A program made the translations under genes and the position numbers. The notes under the pieces were generated by a model. It was not told where the DNA came from, searched no databases, and was given only the letters and a program-made list of their open reading frames with translations. Positions 34,827-44,110 of a stretch of DNA of 64,000 nucleotides are shown in pieces. Each line of letters starts with the position of its first letter. Position 1 is the stretch's first letter. Origin of the DNA: Mesorhizobium sp. CA14 (GTDB lineage Bacteria; Pseudomonadota; Alphaproteobacteria; Rhizobiales; Rhizobiaceae); the NCBI RefSeq assembly GCF_020165195.1, contig NZ_JAIUHR010000010.1:96016-160015 (forward strand), written 5' to 3'.

Positions 34827-37334
34827 ATGACCCATTCCGACCATCACCACCACCACCATGCGCATGGCGGCGCCTGCTGCTCCGCGAAGAGCACCGCGCC
34901 CGCCGGCGAGCCGGTGATTCGCGATCCTGTCTGCGGCATGACGGTCGATCCGGCGGCCGGCAAGCCGACGGCCGAGCATGGCGGCCGGACCTTTCATTTC
35001 TGCAGCGAGCGCTGCCGCACGAAATTCCAGGCCGAGCCTGAGAGCTACCTGACGGCCACGGACCCCGTCTGCGGCATGAGCGTCGACCGCGCGAGCGCGA
35101 AGCATTTCGTTCGCCATGAAGGGCAGGGCTTCTATTTCTGCTCCGCCGGTTGCAAGGGCAAGTTCGAGGCGGAGCCGGCAAAATATCTCGCCGGCCGGCC
35201 CGAGCCGCAGCCGATGCCGAAGGGCACGCAATACACCTGCCCAATGCATCCCGAGATTGTTCGCGACAAGCCAGGTTCCTGCCCGATCTGCGGCATGGCG
35301 CTGGAGCCGATGGGCGTGCCGACAGGCGACGAAGGCCCTAACCCCGAGCTCGTCGATTTCACCCGCCGGTTCTGGGTCAGCGCTGCGCTCTCCCTGCCGC
35401 TCCTGATCGTCGCGATGGCGCCGATGCTGGGCGTCAGCTTCGAAACCCTCATCGACGGCCGGACGAAGACGTGGCTGGAACTCGCGCTGGCGAGCCCGGT
35501 GGTGCTGTGGGCGGCGTTTCCGTTCTTTCATCGCGGCTGGGAATCGATCCTCAATCGCAGCCCGAATATGTGGACGCTGATCTCGCTGGGCGTCGGCGCG
35601 GCCTATCTCTTCAGCCTCGTCGCGACATTGTTCCCGGGCGTCTTCCCGCATCAGTTCCGCGGTCACGATGGCGCCGTGCCGGTCTATTTCGAGGCCGCCG
35701 CTGTCATCGTCGCGCTGGTCTTCCTAGGCCAGGTGCTGGAACTGCGCGCCCGCGAGCGCACCGGCTCGGCTATCCGCGCCCTGCTCGACCTTGCGCCGAA
35801 GACGGCGCGGCTGATCGGCGCCGACGGCTCCGACAAGGACGTGCCGCTCGACAGCATCAAGTCGGGCGACCGCTTGCGCATCCGCCCCGGCGATGCGGTG
35901 CCGGTCGACGGCATCGTGCTGGAGGGCCGCTCGGCGATCGACGAATCCATGATCACCGGCGAGCCGCTGCCGGTCGAAAAGACGGAAGGCGACACACTCA
36001 CCGGCGGCACGCTGAACAAGAACGGCTCGCTAGTCATGCGCGCCGAGAAGGTCGGCGCGGAAAGCACGCTGTCGCGCATCGTCGAGCTGGTCGCCAAGGC
36101 GCAGCGCTCGCGCGCCCCGATCCAGGGACTGGCCGATCGCGTGTCCTTCTATTTCGTCCCGGCCGTCGTGCTGGTGGCGATCCTGGCCTTTATCGCCTGG
36201 TCGATCTTCGGCCCCGAGCCCAGCCTGATCTTCGCCATCGTCTCGGCGGTGTCGGTGCTGATCATCGCCTGTCCCTGTGCGCTTGGCCTCGCCACCCCGA
36301 TGTCGATCATGACGGCAACAGGGCGCGGCGCGCATGCCGGCGTGCTGATCAAGGAAGCCGCCGCGCTGGAGCGCTTCGCCGCCGTCGACACGCTGATCGT
36401 CGACAAGACCGGCACGCTGACCGAGGGCAAGCCGCGGCTGACCGACGTCGTTGCGGCCGACGGCATCCAGGAGAATGAGCTGCTGGGCCTCGCCGCCGCG
36501 CTCGAAAAGGGTTCGGAACATCCGCTGGCCGAGGCGATCGTCGAGGGCGCCGCCGCGCGCGGCTTGAAGCTGGCCGATGCCGTCGATTTCGAAGCCGTCA
36601 CCGGCAAGGGTGTTTCGGGCATTGTATCGGGCCGGAAGGTCGCGCTCGGCAATGCGGCGATGATGAACGATCTTGGAGTCGAAACGCCGGTGGCCGATAC
36701 CGAGGCGCTGCAGGCCGAAGGCAAGACGGCCATGTTCGTGGCCGTCGGCGGCAGCTTCGCCGGCATCGTCGCTGTCGCCGATCCGGTAAAGGCAACGACG
36801 GCCGAGGCGATCAAGGCGCTGCACGACAAGGGCCTGAAGATCATCATGGCCACTGGCGACAACGAGCGCACGGCAAAAGCGATCGCCGGCAGGCTCGGCA
36901 TCGATGAGGTCCGCTCCGGTTTGCTGCCGGATGAGAAGGGCGCGCTGATCGAGGAACTGCGTGCCAAGGGCGCTGTCGTCGCCATGGCCGGCGACGGCGT
37001 CAACGACGCGCCGGCGTTGGCCGCCGCCGATGTCGGCATCGCCATGGGTACCGGCGCCGACGTCGCCGTCGAAAGCGCCGGCATCACGCTGGTCAAGGGC
37101 GACTTGAACGGCATCGTCAGGGCGCGCACGCTTGCCCAGGCGACGATCCGCAACATCCGCCAGAACCTGTTCTTTGCCTTCCTCTACAACGTGCTCGGCG
37201 TGCCGGTCGCGGCCGGCGTGCTCTACCCACTTACCGGCACATTGCTGTCGCCGATGATCGCTGCGGCGGCGATGAGCCTGTCGTCGGTGTCGGTCATCGC
37301 TAATGCCTTGCGGCTGAGAACGTTGAAACTCTGA
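34827..37334 (+). CDS. Copper-translocating P1B-type ATPase with YHS domains
   Basis: An 835-residue copper exporter. It begins with a metal-binding leader (a run of six histidines near residue 5, then CC), two YHS domains (about 28-70 and 75-118; each DPVCGM..FCS..C), and a heavy-metal-binding domain [15 protein letters not shown] (about 132-165). The core has eight membrane helices, the transport motif CPC (Cys482-Cys484), the phosphorylation site DKTGT (Asp526), SEHPLAEA, and [11 protein letters not shown]. There is no CxxC HMA domain. CPC plus YHS marks Cu+ (or Ag+) specificity. Expression is very probably CueR-controlled from 34764. Confidence 0.95.
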   Translation: MTHSDHHHHHHAHGGACCSAKSTAPAGEPVIRDPVCGMTVDPAAGKPTAEHGGRTFHFCSERCRTKFQAEPESYLTATDPVCGMSVDRASAKHFVRHEGQGFYFCSAGCKGKFEAEPAKYLAGRPEPQPMPKGTQYTCPMHPEIVRDKPGSCPICGMALEPMGVPTGDEGPNPELVDFTRRFWVSAALSLPLLIVAMAPMLGVSFETLIDGRTKTWLELALASPVVLWAAFPFFHRGWESILNRSPNMWTLISLGVGAAYLFSLVATLFPGVFPHQFRGHDGAVPVYFEAAAVIVALVFLGQVLELRARERTGSAIRALLDLAPKTARLIGADGSDKDVPLDSIKSGDRLRIRPGDAVPVDGIVLEGRSAIDESMITGEPLPVEKTEGDTLTGGTLNKNGSLVMRAEKVGAESTLSRIVELVAKAQRSRAPIQGLADRVSFYFVPAVVLVAILAFIAWSIFGPEPSLIFAIVSAVSVLIIACPCALGLATPMSIMTATGRGAHAGVLIKEAAALERFAAVDTLIVDKTGTLTEGKPRLTDVVAADGIQENELLGLAAALEKGSEHPLAEAIVEGAAARGLKLADAVDFEAVTGKGVSGIVSGRKVALGNAAMMNDLGVETPVADTEALQAEGKTAMFVAVGGSFAGIVAVADPVKATTAEAIKALHDKGLKIIMATGDNERTAKAIAGRLGIDEVRSGLLPDEKGALIEELRAKGAVVAMAGDGVNDAPALAAADVGIAMGTGADVAVESAGITLVKGDLNGIVRARTLAQATIRNIRQNLFFAFLYNVLGVPVAAGVLYPLTGTLLSPMIAAAAMSLSSVSVIANALRLRTLKL

Positions 37335-37377
37335 GCAAAACCCCCAGATACGAACCCCAACCACAAGGAGAGCTTGA

Positions 37378-37767
37378 ATGACCCTGGCCAAGAAAATCGT
37401 GCTGCTGCTGATGGCCGCCGGAATGCTGCTTGCCGTGTTCCTCGAAAGTGTGCCGGCCTCGTCGGAGGAGATGAAGCATGACATGTCCAAGATGGCGATG
37501 GGCGCCCAGAGCCCGGCCACTGTCGGCTACGAGAAGGCGATGAAGAAGATGCACAAGGACATGGCGATCAAATACACCGGCAATGCCGATGTCGACTTCG
37601 TCCGCGGCATGATCCCGCATCATCAGGGCGCCATCGATATGGCCAAGGTGGTGATCGCCAATGGCAAGGACCCGGAGATACGCAAGCTCGCCGAAGGCGT
37701 CGTCGCGGCACAGGAAGCCGAGATCAAACAGATGCAGGACTGGCTCGCCAAGCATCCGGCGAACTAG
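37378..37767 (+). CDS. DUF305 periplasmic copper-associated protein
   Basis: A 129-residue secreted or membrane-anchored protein: N-terminal signal/anchor (about 5-27), a Met/His-rich stretch ([11 protein letters not shown]) and the DUF305 hallmark [19 protein letters not shown], with clustered Met and His able to bind copper. Relatives such as CopM bind copper in the periplasm. It starts 43 bp after the ATPase stop, with AAGGAGAG upstream, so the two form a copper-efflux operon. Confidence 0.9.
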   Translation: MTLAKKIVLLLMAAGMLLAVFLESVPASSEEMKHDMSKMAMGAQSPATVGYEKAMKKMHKDMAIKYTGNADVDFVRGMIPHHQGAIDMAKVVIANGKDPEIRKLAEGVVAAQEAEIKQMQDWLAKHPAN

Positions 37768-37869
37768 AGCAATTCCAGGAAAAGTGTGTAGCGGTTTTCT
37801 GTCCGGAATTGCGCAGAAACAAATACTTAGAGCGGTTCGGCGGTTCTGTGAAACGCTGAACCGCTCTAA
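37766..37869. repeat. Interspersed palindromic element, copy 4 (full-length, two-part)
   Basis: Part 1 is AGCAATTCCAGGAAAAGTG...GCGGTTTTCTGTCCGGAATTGC, whose arms CAATTCC/GGAATTG pair. Part 2 has arms AGAGCGGTTC (37829-37838) and GAACCGCTCT (37858-37867). It directly follows the DUF305 stop and may end or stabilise the copper mRNA. Confidence 0.8.
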
Positions 37870-37960
37870 CCCGCTCCGGGAAATCCAGGCAGCCAGGCGG
37901 CTTTGGTCTGGATTTCCGACTTTGGCTGTGCTGCGATCCGGCCCACGCGGAGAGAAAGCC

Positions 37961-38806
37961 ATGCCGTCAACAGTCAGGACCCTCAAGCTGCCGTCCGGCG
38001 AAGCCGTTCCGGTGCTGGGGCAAGGCACCTGGAAGATGGGTGAGGACCGGCGCCACCGCGCCGACGAGGTCGCGGCGCTGAAGCTCGGGCTCGATCTCGG
38101 CATCACGCTGATCGACACCGCCGAAATGTATGCCAGCGGCGGCGCCGAGGAGGTGGTGGCGGAAGCCGTCGCCGGGCGCCGCGACGAGACCTTCCTCGTC
38201 TCCAAGGTTTTGCCCTCCAACGCCTCGCGAGCCGGCGTGAAGCGCGCCTGCGAGGCCAGCCTGAAGCGTCTCGCCACCGATCGTATCGATCTCTATCTGC
38301 TGCACTGGCCGGGCAGCGTGCCGCTGTCCGAAACCGTGGAGGCGTTCGAGGCGCTGAAGTCGCAAGGCAAGATCCGCCACTGGGGCGTCAGCAATTTCGA
38401 CAGGGACGAGATGGAGAATCTTGTCAGTCTGCCGTCCGGCAGCAATGTCCAGACCAACCAGGTGCTCTACAACCTGTCGCGGCGCGGGCTCGAATTCGAC
38501 CTTGCGCCGTGGAGCCGGCAGCGCCGCATACCGCTGATGGCCTATTCGCCGGTGGAGCAGGGCGCGCTGGCCCGCAATGCGCGGCTCGAGGCCGTCGCTG
38601 CCCGACACAACGCCACGCCCGCGCAGATCGCGCTTGCCTGGGTACTGATGCAGGACGGCGTCATCGCCATCCCGAAGGCCGGCCGCCAGGAGCATGTCCG
38701 CCAGAACGCCGCCGCGCTCGACATCGCTCTGACGGCGGAAGACCTTGCCGATCTCGACCGCGCCTTCCCGCCGCCGACGCGCAAGCGCGGCCTGGAAATG
38801 ATCTAG
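37961..38806 (+). CDS. Aldo/keto reductase
   Basis: A 281-residue NAD(P)H-dependent oxidoreductase of the AKR barrel fold. The catalytic tetrad is visible: Asp in [13 protein letters not shown] (with Tyr), Lys in [11 protein letters not shown], and His in [11 protein letters not shown]. The NADP pocket includes [13 protein letters not shown], where most AKRs have IPKS. GGAGAG lies 9 bases before the ATG at 37961. Substrate unknown; family members reduce small aldehydes and keto-sugars. Confidence 0.92.
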   Translation: MPSTVRTLKLPSGEAVPVLGQGTWKMGEDRRHRADEVAALKLGLDLGITLIDTAEMYASGGAEEVVAEAVAGRRDETFLVSKVLPSNASRAGVKRACEASLKRLATDRIDLYLLHWPGSVPLSETVEAFEALKSQGKIRHWGVSNFDRDEMENLVSLPSGSNVQTNQVLYNLSRRGLEFDLAPWSRQRRIPLMAYSPVEQGALARNARLEAVAARHNATPAQIALAWVLMQDGVIAIPKAGRQEHVRQNAAALDIALTAEDLADLDRAFPPPTRKRGLEMI

Positions 38807-38837
38807 CCGAAAACCTCGATCGGGCGGAGAGCGGGCA

Positions 38838-39647
38838 TTGGAACGAATTTCAGCCGGACCTCATCACACGGCCTATAAAATCGGCGACTTGACCGTCAGC
38901 TCGCTGCGCGACGGTTATGTCGACATGCCCGTCCGGCGACTGCGCCAGCCGGGAGACAAGCCTTTTGGCGACGATCTGCCGCCGCAGGTGCCGCTCTTCG
39001 ACGGCGCGCTCAGATTGTCGGTCAATGCCTTTGCCATCCACGACGGCGAAGATATCACGCTAATCGATACGGGGTCCTCGAACGCCTGGCACCCGACGAT
39101 GGGCTTCCTCCCGCAGGCGCTGAGCGAAGCTCAAATAGCCGTCGGTCGGATACGCACAATTGCCTTCACTCACACGCATCTCGACCATATCCACGGGCTC
39201 GTCCGTCCGGATGGCGGGGACGGTTTCCCGCAGCTCTCCCGCTTGCTTGTCCCTCGAGCCGAGCTCGACATGTTTCGGTCGGTAGCGAGGTTGAGCCGCT
39301 TCCATGATCGAGCACAGCCCTTGGACCCGGGCCAGCACCTGAACGCGAATATCGAGGCAATCGCCGCCCCGGGTCATGAAATCGGCCATACCTGCTTTCG
39401 CGTCACTAGCGGCGGCGAAACATTGTTGGTCTGGGGCGACCTCGTCCATGCTCCGTCGCTTCAGTTCGATCGGCCGGACATCGCATGGGAGTTCGACGCG
39501 GATCAGGAACAGGCGCGGGCAACACGGTTGCGAATATTGGCCCTTGCCGCCGACAACGCCTGGTACGTTGCCGGGGCGCATCTCGATTCACCGGGCATCG
39601 GCCGGGTTTCCCGAACCGAAACCGGTTTCCGCTTCGAACCTTTGTAG
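38838..39647 (+). CDS. MBL-fold metallo-hydrolase
   Basis: A 269-residue metallo-beta-lactamase-fold hydrolase. The zinc motif is THTHLDHIHG; further ligands are GHEIGHT, WGDLVHAP and GAHLDSPG. This layout resembles lactonases and other small-ester hydrolases (AhlD/AiiA-type). The start is a TTG at 38838 with GGAGAGCGGG upstream; no ATG gives a complete N terminus. It starts 31 bp after the aldo/keto reductase, so the two are probably cotranscribed. Confidence 0.87.
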   Translation: MERISAGPHHTAYKIGDLTVSSLRDGYVDMPVRRLRQPGDKPFGDDLPPQVPLFDGALRLSVNAFAIHDGEDITLIDTGSSNAWHPTMGFLPQALSEAQIAVGRIRTIAFTHTHLDHIHGLVRPDGGDGFPQLSRLLVPRAELDMFRSVARLSRFHDRAQPLDPGQHLNANIEAIAAPGHEIGHTCFRVTSGGETLLVWGDLVHAPSLQFDRPDIAWEFDADQEQARATRLRILALAADNAWYVAGAHLDSPGIGRVSRTETGFRFEPL

Positions 39648-39778
39648 GAACCCCGGGGCAATTGCATATGGGGTTATCGGCGGAGGCCAACACAAGCCCG
39701 AGGATGACGCCAAGACATGCCGGGTTGTCCGAACTCCCAAACCCATACGCGATTGCCCTGGTAAGAACCCGGGCTAAA

Positions 39779-40348
39779 TTAGGTCTTGGCCGGCAGCCCA
39801 AGCCGCATGCGCAGCCGGCGCAGCATACGCGAAAATACCCCGGCGTCGTCGGCGGCACGGGCGAGGGTGAGCGCGCCCTGGATGGCGGCAACGGTTTCCT
39901 CGGCGAGTTCCATGGCTTCGGCCGGTCGATGTCGGCCTCGCACCAGCGCATCGGCGAGATGCGTGATCCAGCGGCCGAAATAGTTGCTTATCTGGCCGGC
40001 GAAGAGGTTGCGCGAGTCATCCAGCGCGAAGGCTCCGATGAGGCAGACGCGCCGCCCGGAGCGGAAATAGCTGTCCGTCACTGCGAGCATCTGCTCGATC
40101 CCGGCCGACGGATCGGCGCCGTCGCGCAGCGGCGCAAAGACATTGTCCTCGAACCAGCCGTCGATATGGGCAATGACGGCCCTCGCCATCTCTTCCTTGC
40201 CGCCCGGAAAGAAGTGGTAGAGGCTTCCCTTGCCGAGCCCCGTCGCCTCGCCGATCAAGGCCAGGCTGGCGCCCTCATAGCCGTGCTCGCGGAAGACTTC
40301 GGCCACGATCGCCAGCAACTGGTCGTGGTCCGGAGCGATGCGTCGCAT
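39779..40348 (-). CDS. TetR-family transcriptional repressor
   Basis: A 189-residue repressor. The DNA-binding domain (about 8-54) has SLALIGEATGLGKGSLYHFFPGGKEEM. The C-terminal domain with FRSGRRVCLIGAFAL resembles the TetR_C group of LmrA/YxaF-like proteins. It is downstream of the DUF1348 gene on the same strand, separated by a palindromic repeat. The probable operator is at 40915-40936. Confidence 0.9.
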   Translation of the reverse strand: MRRIAPDHDQLLAIVAEVFREHGYEGASLALIGEATGLGKGSLYHFFPGGKEEMARAVIAHIDGWFEDNVFAPLRDGADPSAGIEQMLAVTDSYFRSGRRVCLIGAFALDDSRNLFAGQISNYFGRWITHLADALVRGRHRPAEAMELAEETVAAIQGALTLARAADDAGVFSRMLRRLRMRLGLPAKT

Positions 40349-40365
40349 GCTTAGTGTTCTTGTTT

Positions 40366-40414
40366 GAGCATGACCTTTTCCAAAAACCGCTAAACACTTA
40401 TTGGGATCATGCTC
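40366..40414. repeat. Interspersed palindromic element, copy 5
   Basis: Arms GAGCATGA (40366-40373) and TCATGCTC (40407-40414) enclose CCTTTTCCAAAAACCGCTAA, the inverted orientation of copies 2 and 3. It lies between the DUF1348 and TetR genes. Confidence 0.75.
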
Positions 40415-40878
40415 TAAAGCCCGAGTTCCGAAAGGCCCGGATGATCATCCGGCCGGCGGCCGAGCGGCCAATGATATTTCCGCTCGCTTTCGGCAATCGG
40501 CAGGTCGTTGATGCTTGCCACGCGCCGGCGCATCAGGCCGGCTTCGTCGAATTCCCAGTTCTCGTTGCCGTAGGAGCGGAACCAATGGCCGCTATCGTCG
40601 CGCCATTCATAGGCGAAGCGCACCGCGATGCGGTTGTCGTTCCAGGTCCAGACCTCCTTGATCAGGCGATAATCCAGCTCGCGCGCCCATTTGCGCGTGA
40701 GGAAGCCGACGATCTCGCCGCAGCCCGAGATGAATTCGGCCCGGTTGCGCCAGATGCTGTCCTCGGTATAGGCGAGCGAAACCCGTTCCGGGTCGCGGCT
40801 GTTCCAGGCATCCTCGGCGAGGCGCGCCTTTTGCGCCGCCGTCTCGGCCGTGAAGGGCGGCAATGGCGGACGGCTCAT
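40414..40878 (-). CDS. DUF1348 (NTF2-like) protein
   Basis: A 154-residue NTF2-fold protein of the DUF1348 family: [71 protein letters not shown], and [16 protein letters not shown]. No enzyme activity is established for the family. The ATG at 40878 has AGGAGATC upstream. Expression should be repressed by the downstream TetR gene product through the operator 37 bp upstream. Confidence 0.88.
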   Translation of the reverse strand: MSRPPLPPFTAETAAQKARLAEDAWNSRDPERVSLAYTEDSIWRNRAEFISGCGEIVGFLTRKWARELDYRLIKEVWTWNDNRIAVRFAYEWRDDSGHWFRSYGNENWEFDEAGLMRRRVASINDLPIAESERKYHWPLGRRPDDHPGLSELGL

Positions 40879-40914
40879 GAAGATCTCCTGTCGGTTCCGA
40901 TCGTCGATAACCGA

Positions 40915-40936
40915 CATTGTACCGATTGGTACAATG
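40915..40936. promoter_or_regulatory. TetR-type operator of the DUF1348/TetR unit
   Basis: A perfect inverted repeat: CATTGTACC (40915-40923), GATT, GGTACAATG (40928-40936). On the minus strand TTGACT (40942-40937) precedes it and TACAAT overlaps its far end, so it lies across the likely promoter of the DUF1348 gene. Spacing to the start codon is 37 bp. Confidence 0.85.
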
Positions 40937-40957
40937 AGTCAACGGCCACGCCTGGTT

Positions 40958-43693
40958 CTACTGCTTTGTCGCCAGCCCCTTCAGCCGGTACAGCGCCTCC
41001 AGCGCCTCGCGCGGCGTCAGCTCGTCGGGATTGATCGCGCCGAGCGCATCGCCCAGCGCATCGCTCTTGACCGGCTTCGCCGCCTCGCGCTTCACCGCCA
41101 CCGAAAACAGCGGCAAGTCATCGACGAGCCGGTTGGTCTTGCCCGAGACTTCGCCTTCCTCGAGCTGATGCAGGACTTCCTTGGCGCGGGCGACGACGGC
41201 TTCGGGCAGGCCGGCGAGCCGCGCCACCTGCACGCCGTAGGAGCGGTCGGCGGCGCCCTTGCCGACCTCGTGCAGGAAGACGACGTCGCCTTCCCATTCC
41301 TTGACACGCATGGTGACGTTGTGAAGCCGGGGGAGCTTGCCGGCCAGCGCCGTCATCTCATGGAAATGCGTGGCAAAGATTGCCCGGCAGCGGTTCTTCT
41401 CATGCAGATATTCGACCGCCGCCCAGGCGATCGACAACCCGTCGAAAGTTGCCGTGCCGCGGCCGATCTCGTCGAGGATCACCAGCGCCCGCTCGCTGGC
41501 CTGGTTGAGGATCGCCGCAGTCTCGACCATCTCGACCATGAAGGTCGAGCGGCCGCGCGCCAGATCGTCCGACGCGCCGACGCGCGAGAACAGCCGGTCG
41601 ACGACGCCGATATGGGCGCGTTGCGCCGGCACGAAAGAACCGGTCTGGGCGAGGATGGCGATCAACGCGTTCTGCCTGAGGAACGTCGACTTACCGCCCA
41701 TATTCGGGCCGGTGAGCAGCCAGATCGCCCCGGCCTTGGCGCCGCCCTGGGGCGACAGGTCGCAATCATTGGCGACGAACGGGCCTTCGCCGGAACGCCT
41801 GAGCGCCTGTTCGACCACCGGGTGACGCCCGCCGGTAATTTCGAAGGCGAGGCTGGAGTCCACCAGCGGCCGGCACCAGCCCTCGCTTTCGGAAAGCAAT
41901 GCCAGAGCCGATGAAACATCCAGAGCCGCAAGCGCGTCGGCGCCGGCGCGGATCCGTTCGGCCTCGCTCACCACTTCCGCCGTCAGCCGGTCGAAGGCGG
42001 CGAGCTCGATGCTGAGCGCCCGGTCGGCGGCGTTGGCGATCTTCGATTCCAGCTCAGCCAGTTCCGTCGTGGTGAAGCGCATGGCGTTGGCCATGGTCTG
42101 GCGATGGATGAAGCGCGCCTTGGCGGCGTCGCTGCCGGTCATGGTCGAATGGTGATTGGCCGTCACCTCGATGTAGTAGCCGAGCACATTGTTGTGCCGG
42201 ATCTTCAGCGAGCGGATGCCGGTTTCCTCGATCAGCGAGCGCTCCAGCCCGGCGATCACTTTGCGCGATTCGTCGCGCAATGCCCGCATCTCGTCGAGCT
42301 CGGCATTGTAGCTCGACCGCACGAAGCCGCCGTCGCGCTTGATCAGCGGCAACTCGTCGTCGAGCGCTTCGCTGAGGTGGCGGGCAAGCGCCGCGGGCAA
42401 GGCCTTGATCGCGGCCAGTGCTGTGGCGAGTTCGGCGGGCAGGGTAGCCGCCGCGAACAATTTGGCGATCGCGCCGGCCGCCTCGAAGCCGGCGCGCAGC
42501 GCGCCCAGATCGCGTGGTCCGCCGCGGTTGAGCGCCAGACGGGACAGCGCGCGCGGCATGTCGGCGACGTTTTTGAGGCTCGCCCGCAGGCCCTGGCAAA
42601 GCCGCGTCTCGGAGCGGAAGAACGACACCGAATCCAGCCTGGCCGCGATTGCCATCGGGTCGGTCAGCGGCGCCATCAGCCGGTCAGCGAGTAGTCGCGC
42701 GCCGCCGCCCGTGACGGTGCGGTCGATTGCCTTGAACAGCGAGCCGTCACGGCTGCCTGAAAGCGTGCGCAGCAATTCCAGATTGGCGCGCGTCGCCGGG
42801 TCGATGAACAGCGTCGAGCCTTGCTCCTCGCGCTCGGGCCGCGACAGCGGCGGGCGTTCGGCTTTTTGCGTCTTTTCGACGTAAGCAATGGCACCGGAAA
42901 TCGCCGACAGCTCGGCGCGCGAAAAGGTGCCGAAACTGTCCGGCGTTGCAACCTCGAAGAAGCGCGCGATGCGTCCCGTGGCCGATGCCGAATCGAACAG
43001 CGACGGCGGCTGCGGATTGGCGACGCGGCCCAGCACATCGAACACAGGCCTGAGCTCCGGATCATGGAAAACCGGCTCGGCCACGATCAGTTCGCGCGGG
43101 TCGACGCGGAAGATGTCGGCAAGCAGCCGCTCGGCGCTCGTCTCGGCAACGCGGAAGGCGCCGGTCGAAATGTCGATCCAGGCCAGCGCAAAGCCGGCCT
43201 GGCTGACCGCGCCTCCCTTCACCCGGCCGAGCGCCATCAGGAAGCTCGATTCCGAGGGCGCGAGCAGCTTGTCCTCGGTGATGGTGCCTGGCGTGACCAG
43301 CCGCACCACGTCGCGGCGCACCACCGATTTGGAGCCACGTTTCTTGGCTTCGGCCGGGTCCTCGATCTGCTCGCAGACGGCGACGCGAAAACCTTGCGCG
43401 ATCAGCTTCTGCAGATAGTCGTCCGCCGCATGCACCGGCACGCCGCACATCGGGATGTCGTTGCCCTGGTGCTTGCCCCGCTTGGTCAAGACGATGCCGA
43501 GCGCCTGGCTCGCCTTCTCCGCATCGTCGAAGAACAGCTCGTAGAAATCGCCCATGCGGTAGAACAGCAGCGAATCCGGGTTCGCCGCCTTGATCTCGAT
43601 ATATTGCTCCATCATCGGCGTGACGCCGGCCGTGGCGGGCGCAGGCGTCGTGGTCTCCTGGGCGTCGTTGTCTGTCGGCATGTGCATGTTCAT
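40958..43693 (-). CDS. mutS: DNA mismatch repair protein MutS
   Basis: A 911-residue mismatch-recognition ATPase. The mismatch-binding motif is [11 protein letters not shown] (the F-x-E element), the Walker [14 protein letters not shown], the Walker [16 protein letters not shown], with the conserved FATHFHEM. The C-terminal tail ends [14 protein letters not shown], the tetramerisation-type motif. Length is normal for alphaproteobacteria. It is divergent from the malic enzyme gene. Confidence 0.97.
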   Translation of the reverse strand: MNMHMPTDNDAQETTTPAPATAGVTPMMEQYIEIKAANPDSLLFYRMGDFYELFFDDAEKASQALGIVLTKRGKHQGNDIPMCGVPVHAADDYLQKLIAQGFRVAVCEQIEDPAEAKKRGSKSVVRRDVVRLVTPGTITEDKLLAPSESSFLMALGRVKGGAVSQAGFALAWIDISTGAFRVAETSAERLLADIFRVDPRELIVAEPVFHDPELRPVFDVLGRVANPQPPSLFDSASATGRIARFFEVATPDSFGTFSRAELSAISGAIAYVEKTQKAERPPLSRPEREEQGSTLFIDPATRANLELLRTLSGSRDGSLFKAIDRTVTGGGARLLADRLMAPLTDPMAIAARLDSVSFFRSETRLCQGLRASLKNVADMPRALSRLALNRGGPRDLGALRAGFEAAGAIAKLFAAATLPAELATALAAIKALPAALARHLSEALDDELPLIKRDGGFVRSSYNAELDEMRALRDESRKVIAGLERSLIEETGIRSLKIRHNNVLGYYIEVTANHHSTMTGSDAAKARFIHRQTMANAMRFTTTELAELESKIANAADRALSIELAAFDRLTAEVVSEAERIRAGADALAALDVSSALALLSESEGWCRPLVDSSLAFEITGGRHPVVEQALRRSGEGPFVANDCDLSPQGGAKAGAIWLLTGPNMGGKSTFLRQNALIAILAQTGSFVPAQRAHIGVVDRLFSRVGASDDLARGRSTFMVEMVETAAILNQASERALVILDEIGRGTATFDGLSIAWAAVEYLHEKNRCRAIFATHFHEMTALAGKLPRLHNVTMRVKEWEGDVVFLHEVGKGAADRSYGVQVARLAGLPEAVVARAKEVLHQLEEGEVSGKTNRLVDDLPLFSVAVKREAAKPVKSDALGDALGAINPDELTPREALEALYRLKGLATKQ

Positions 43694-44110
43694 GCCAAAA
43701 CGCTAGCAGATGTGGCAGCCCGGTTTAATGCCGGCGGCGCGAAAAGCAGGGGAAGACTGGCGGCGACCTGACGTGACGAGGCCCGGTTGCGCCGGGGCCG
43801 GTCGAGCACGCCCATGGTTCCCTTGGGGTAAGGCGGCGGGGATTTTGGCGGATCGCGACCAGCAGGAGACCTTCGACGAGATGGTCGGCCCGGTCGACCG
43901 GCGAGCGCTCTGGCTGGAGAAGTGGCCGTTCTCCGGCACGGAGGGTTTGATGCGGTGGGCCGCCGTGCGGGAAATTGCCGCGCTCGTCAGCAAGCCGGAG
44001 CGGGCCTGACCGCTTGGCCGTTTACAGCGCTGCCGTGTAGCCTTAATCCGAAGACACATAAACACGCACCTGCCTCAAGGGTGCGCGAAGGCGAGGAAAC
44101 CAAAAGCATC
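43694..44110. other. Intergenic region between mutS and the malic enzyme gene
   Basis: A 417-bp gap. It contains one open frame (43710-44009, plus strand, 99 codons) with no recognised domain; its second half (DRDQQETFDEMVGPVDRRALWLEKWPF) looks more protein-like than its first. There is no ribosome site at its first start codon. It may be a short real gene starting internally, or noise. AT-richer sequence at 44035-44070 is a likely promoter for the malic enzyme gene. Confidence 0.4.

Noticed and set aside
34642..35244. An N-terminal extension of the glnD frame by about 200 codons.
   Set aside because: It covers the divergent copper promoter and the start of the ATPase gene and is Arg/Ser/Pro-rich; GlnD proteins start at [10 protein letters not shown] (34641).
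43710..44009. A 99-codon frame between mutS and the malic enzyme gene as a definite gene.
   Set aside because: No domain and no ribosome site at its first start; left as a possibility within the intergenic entry.
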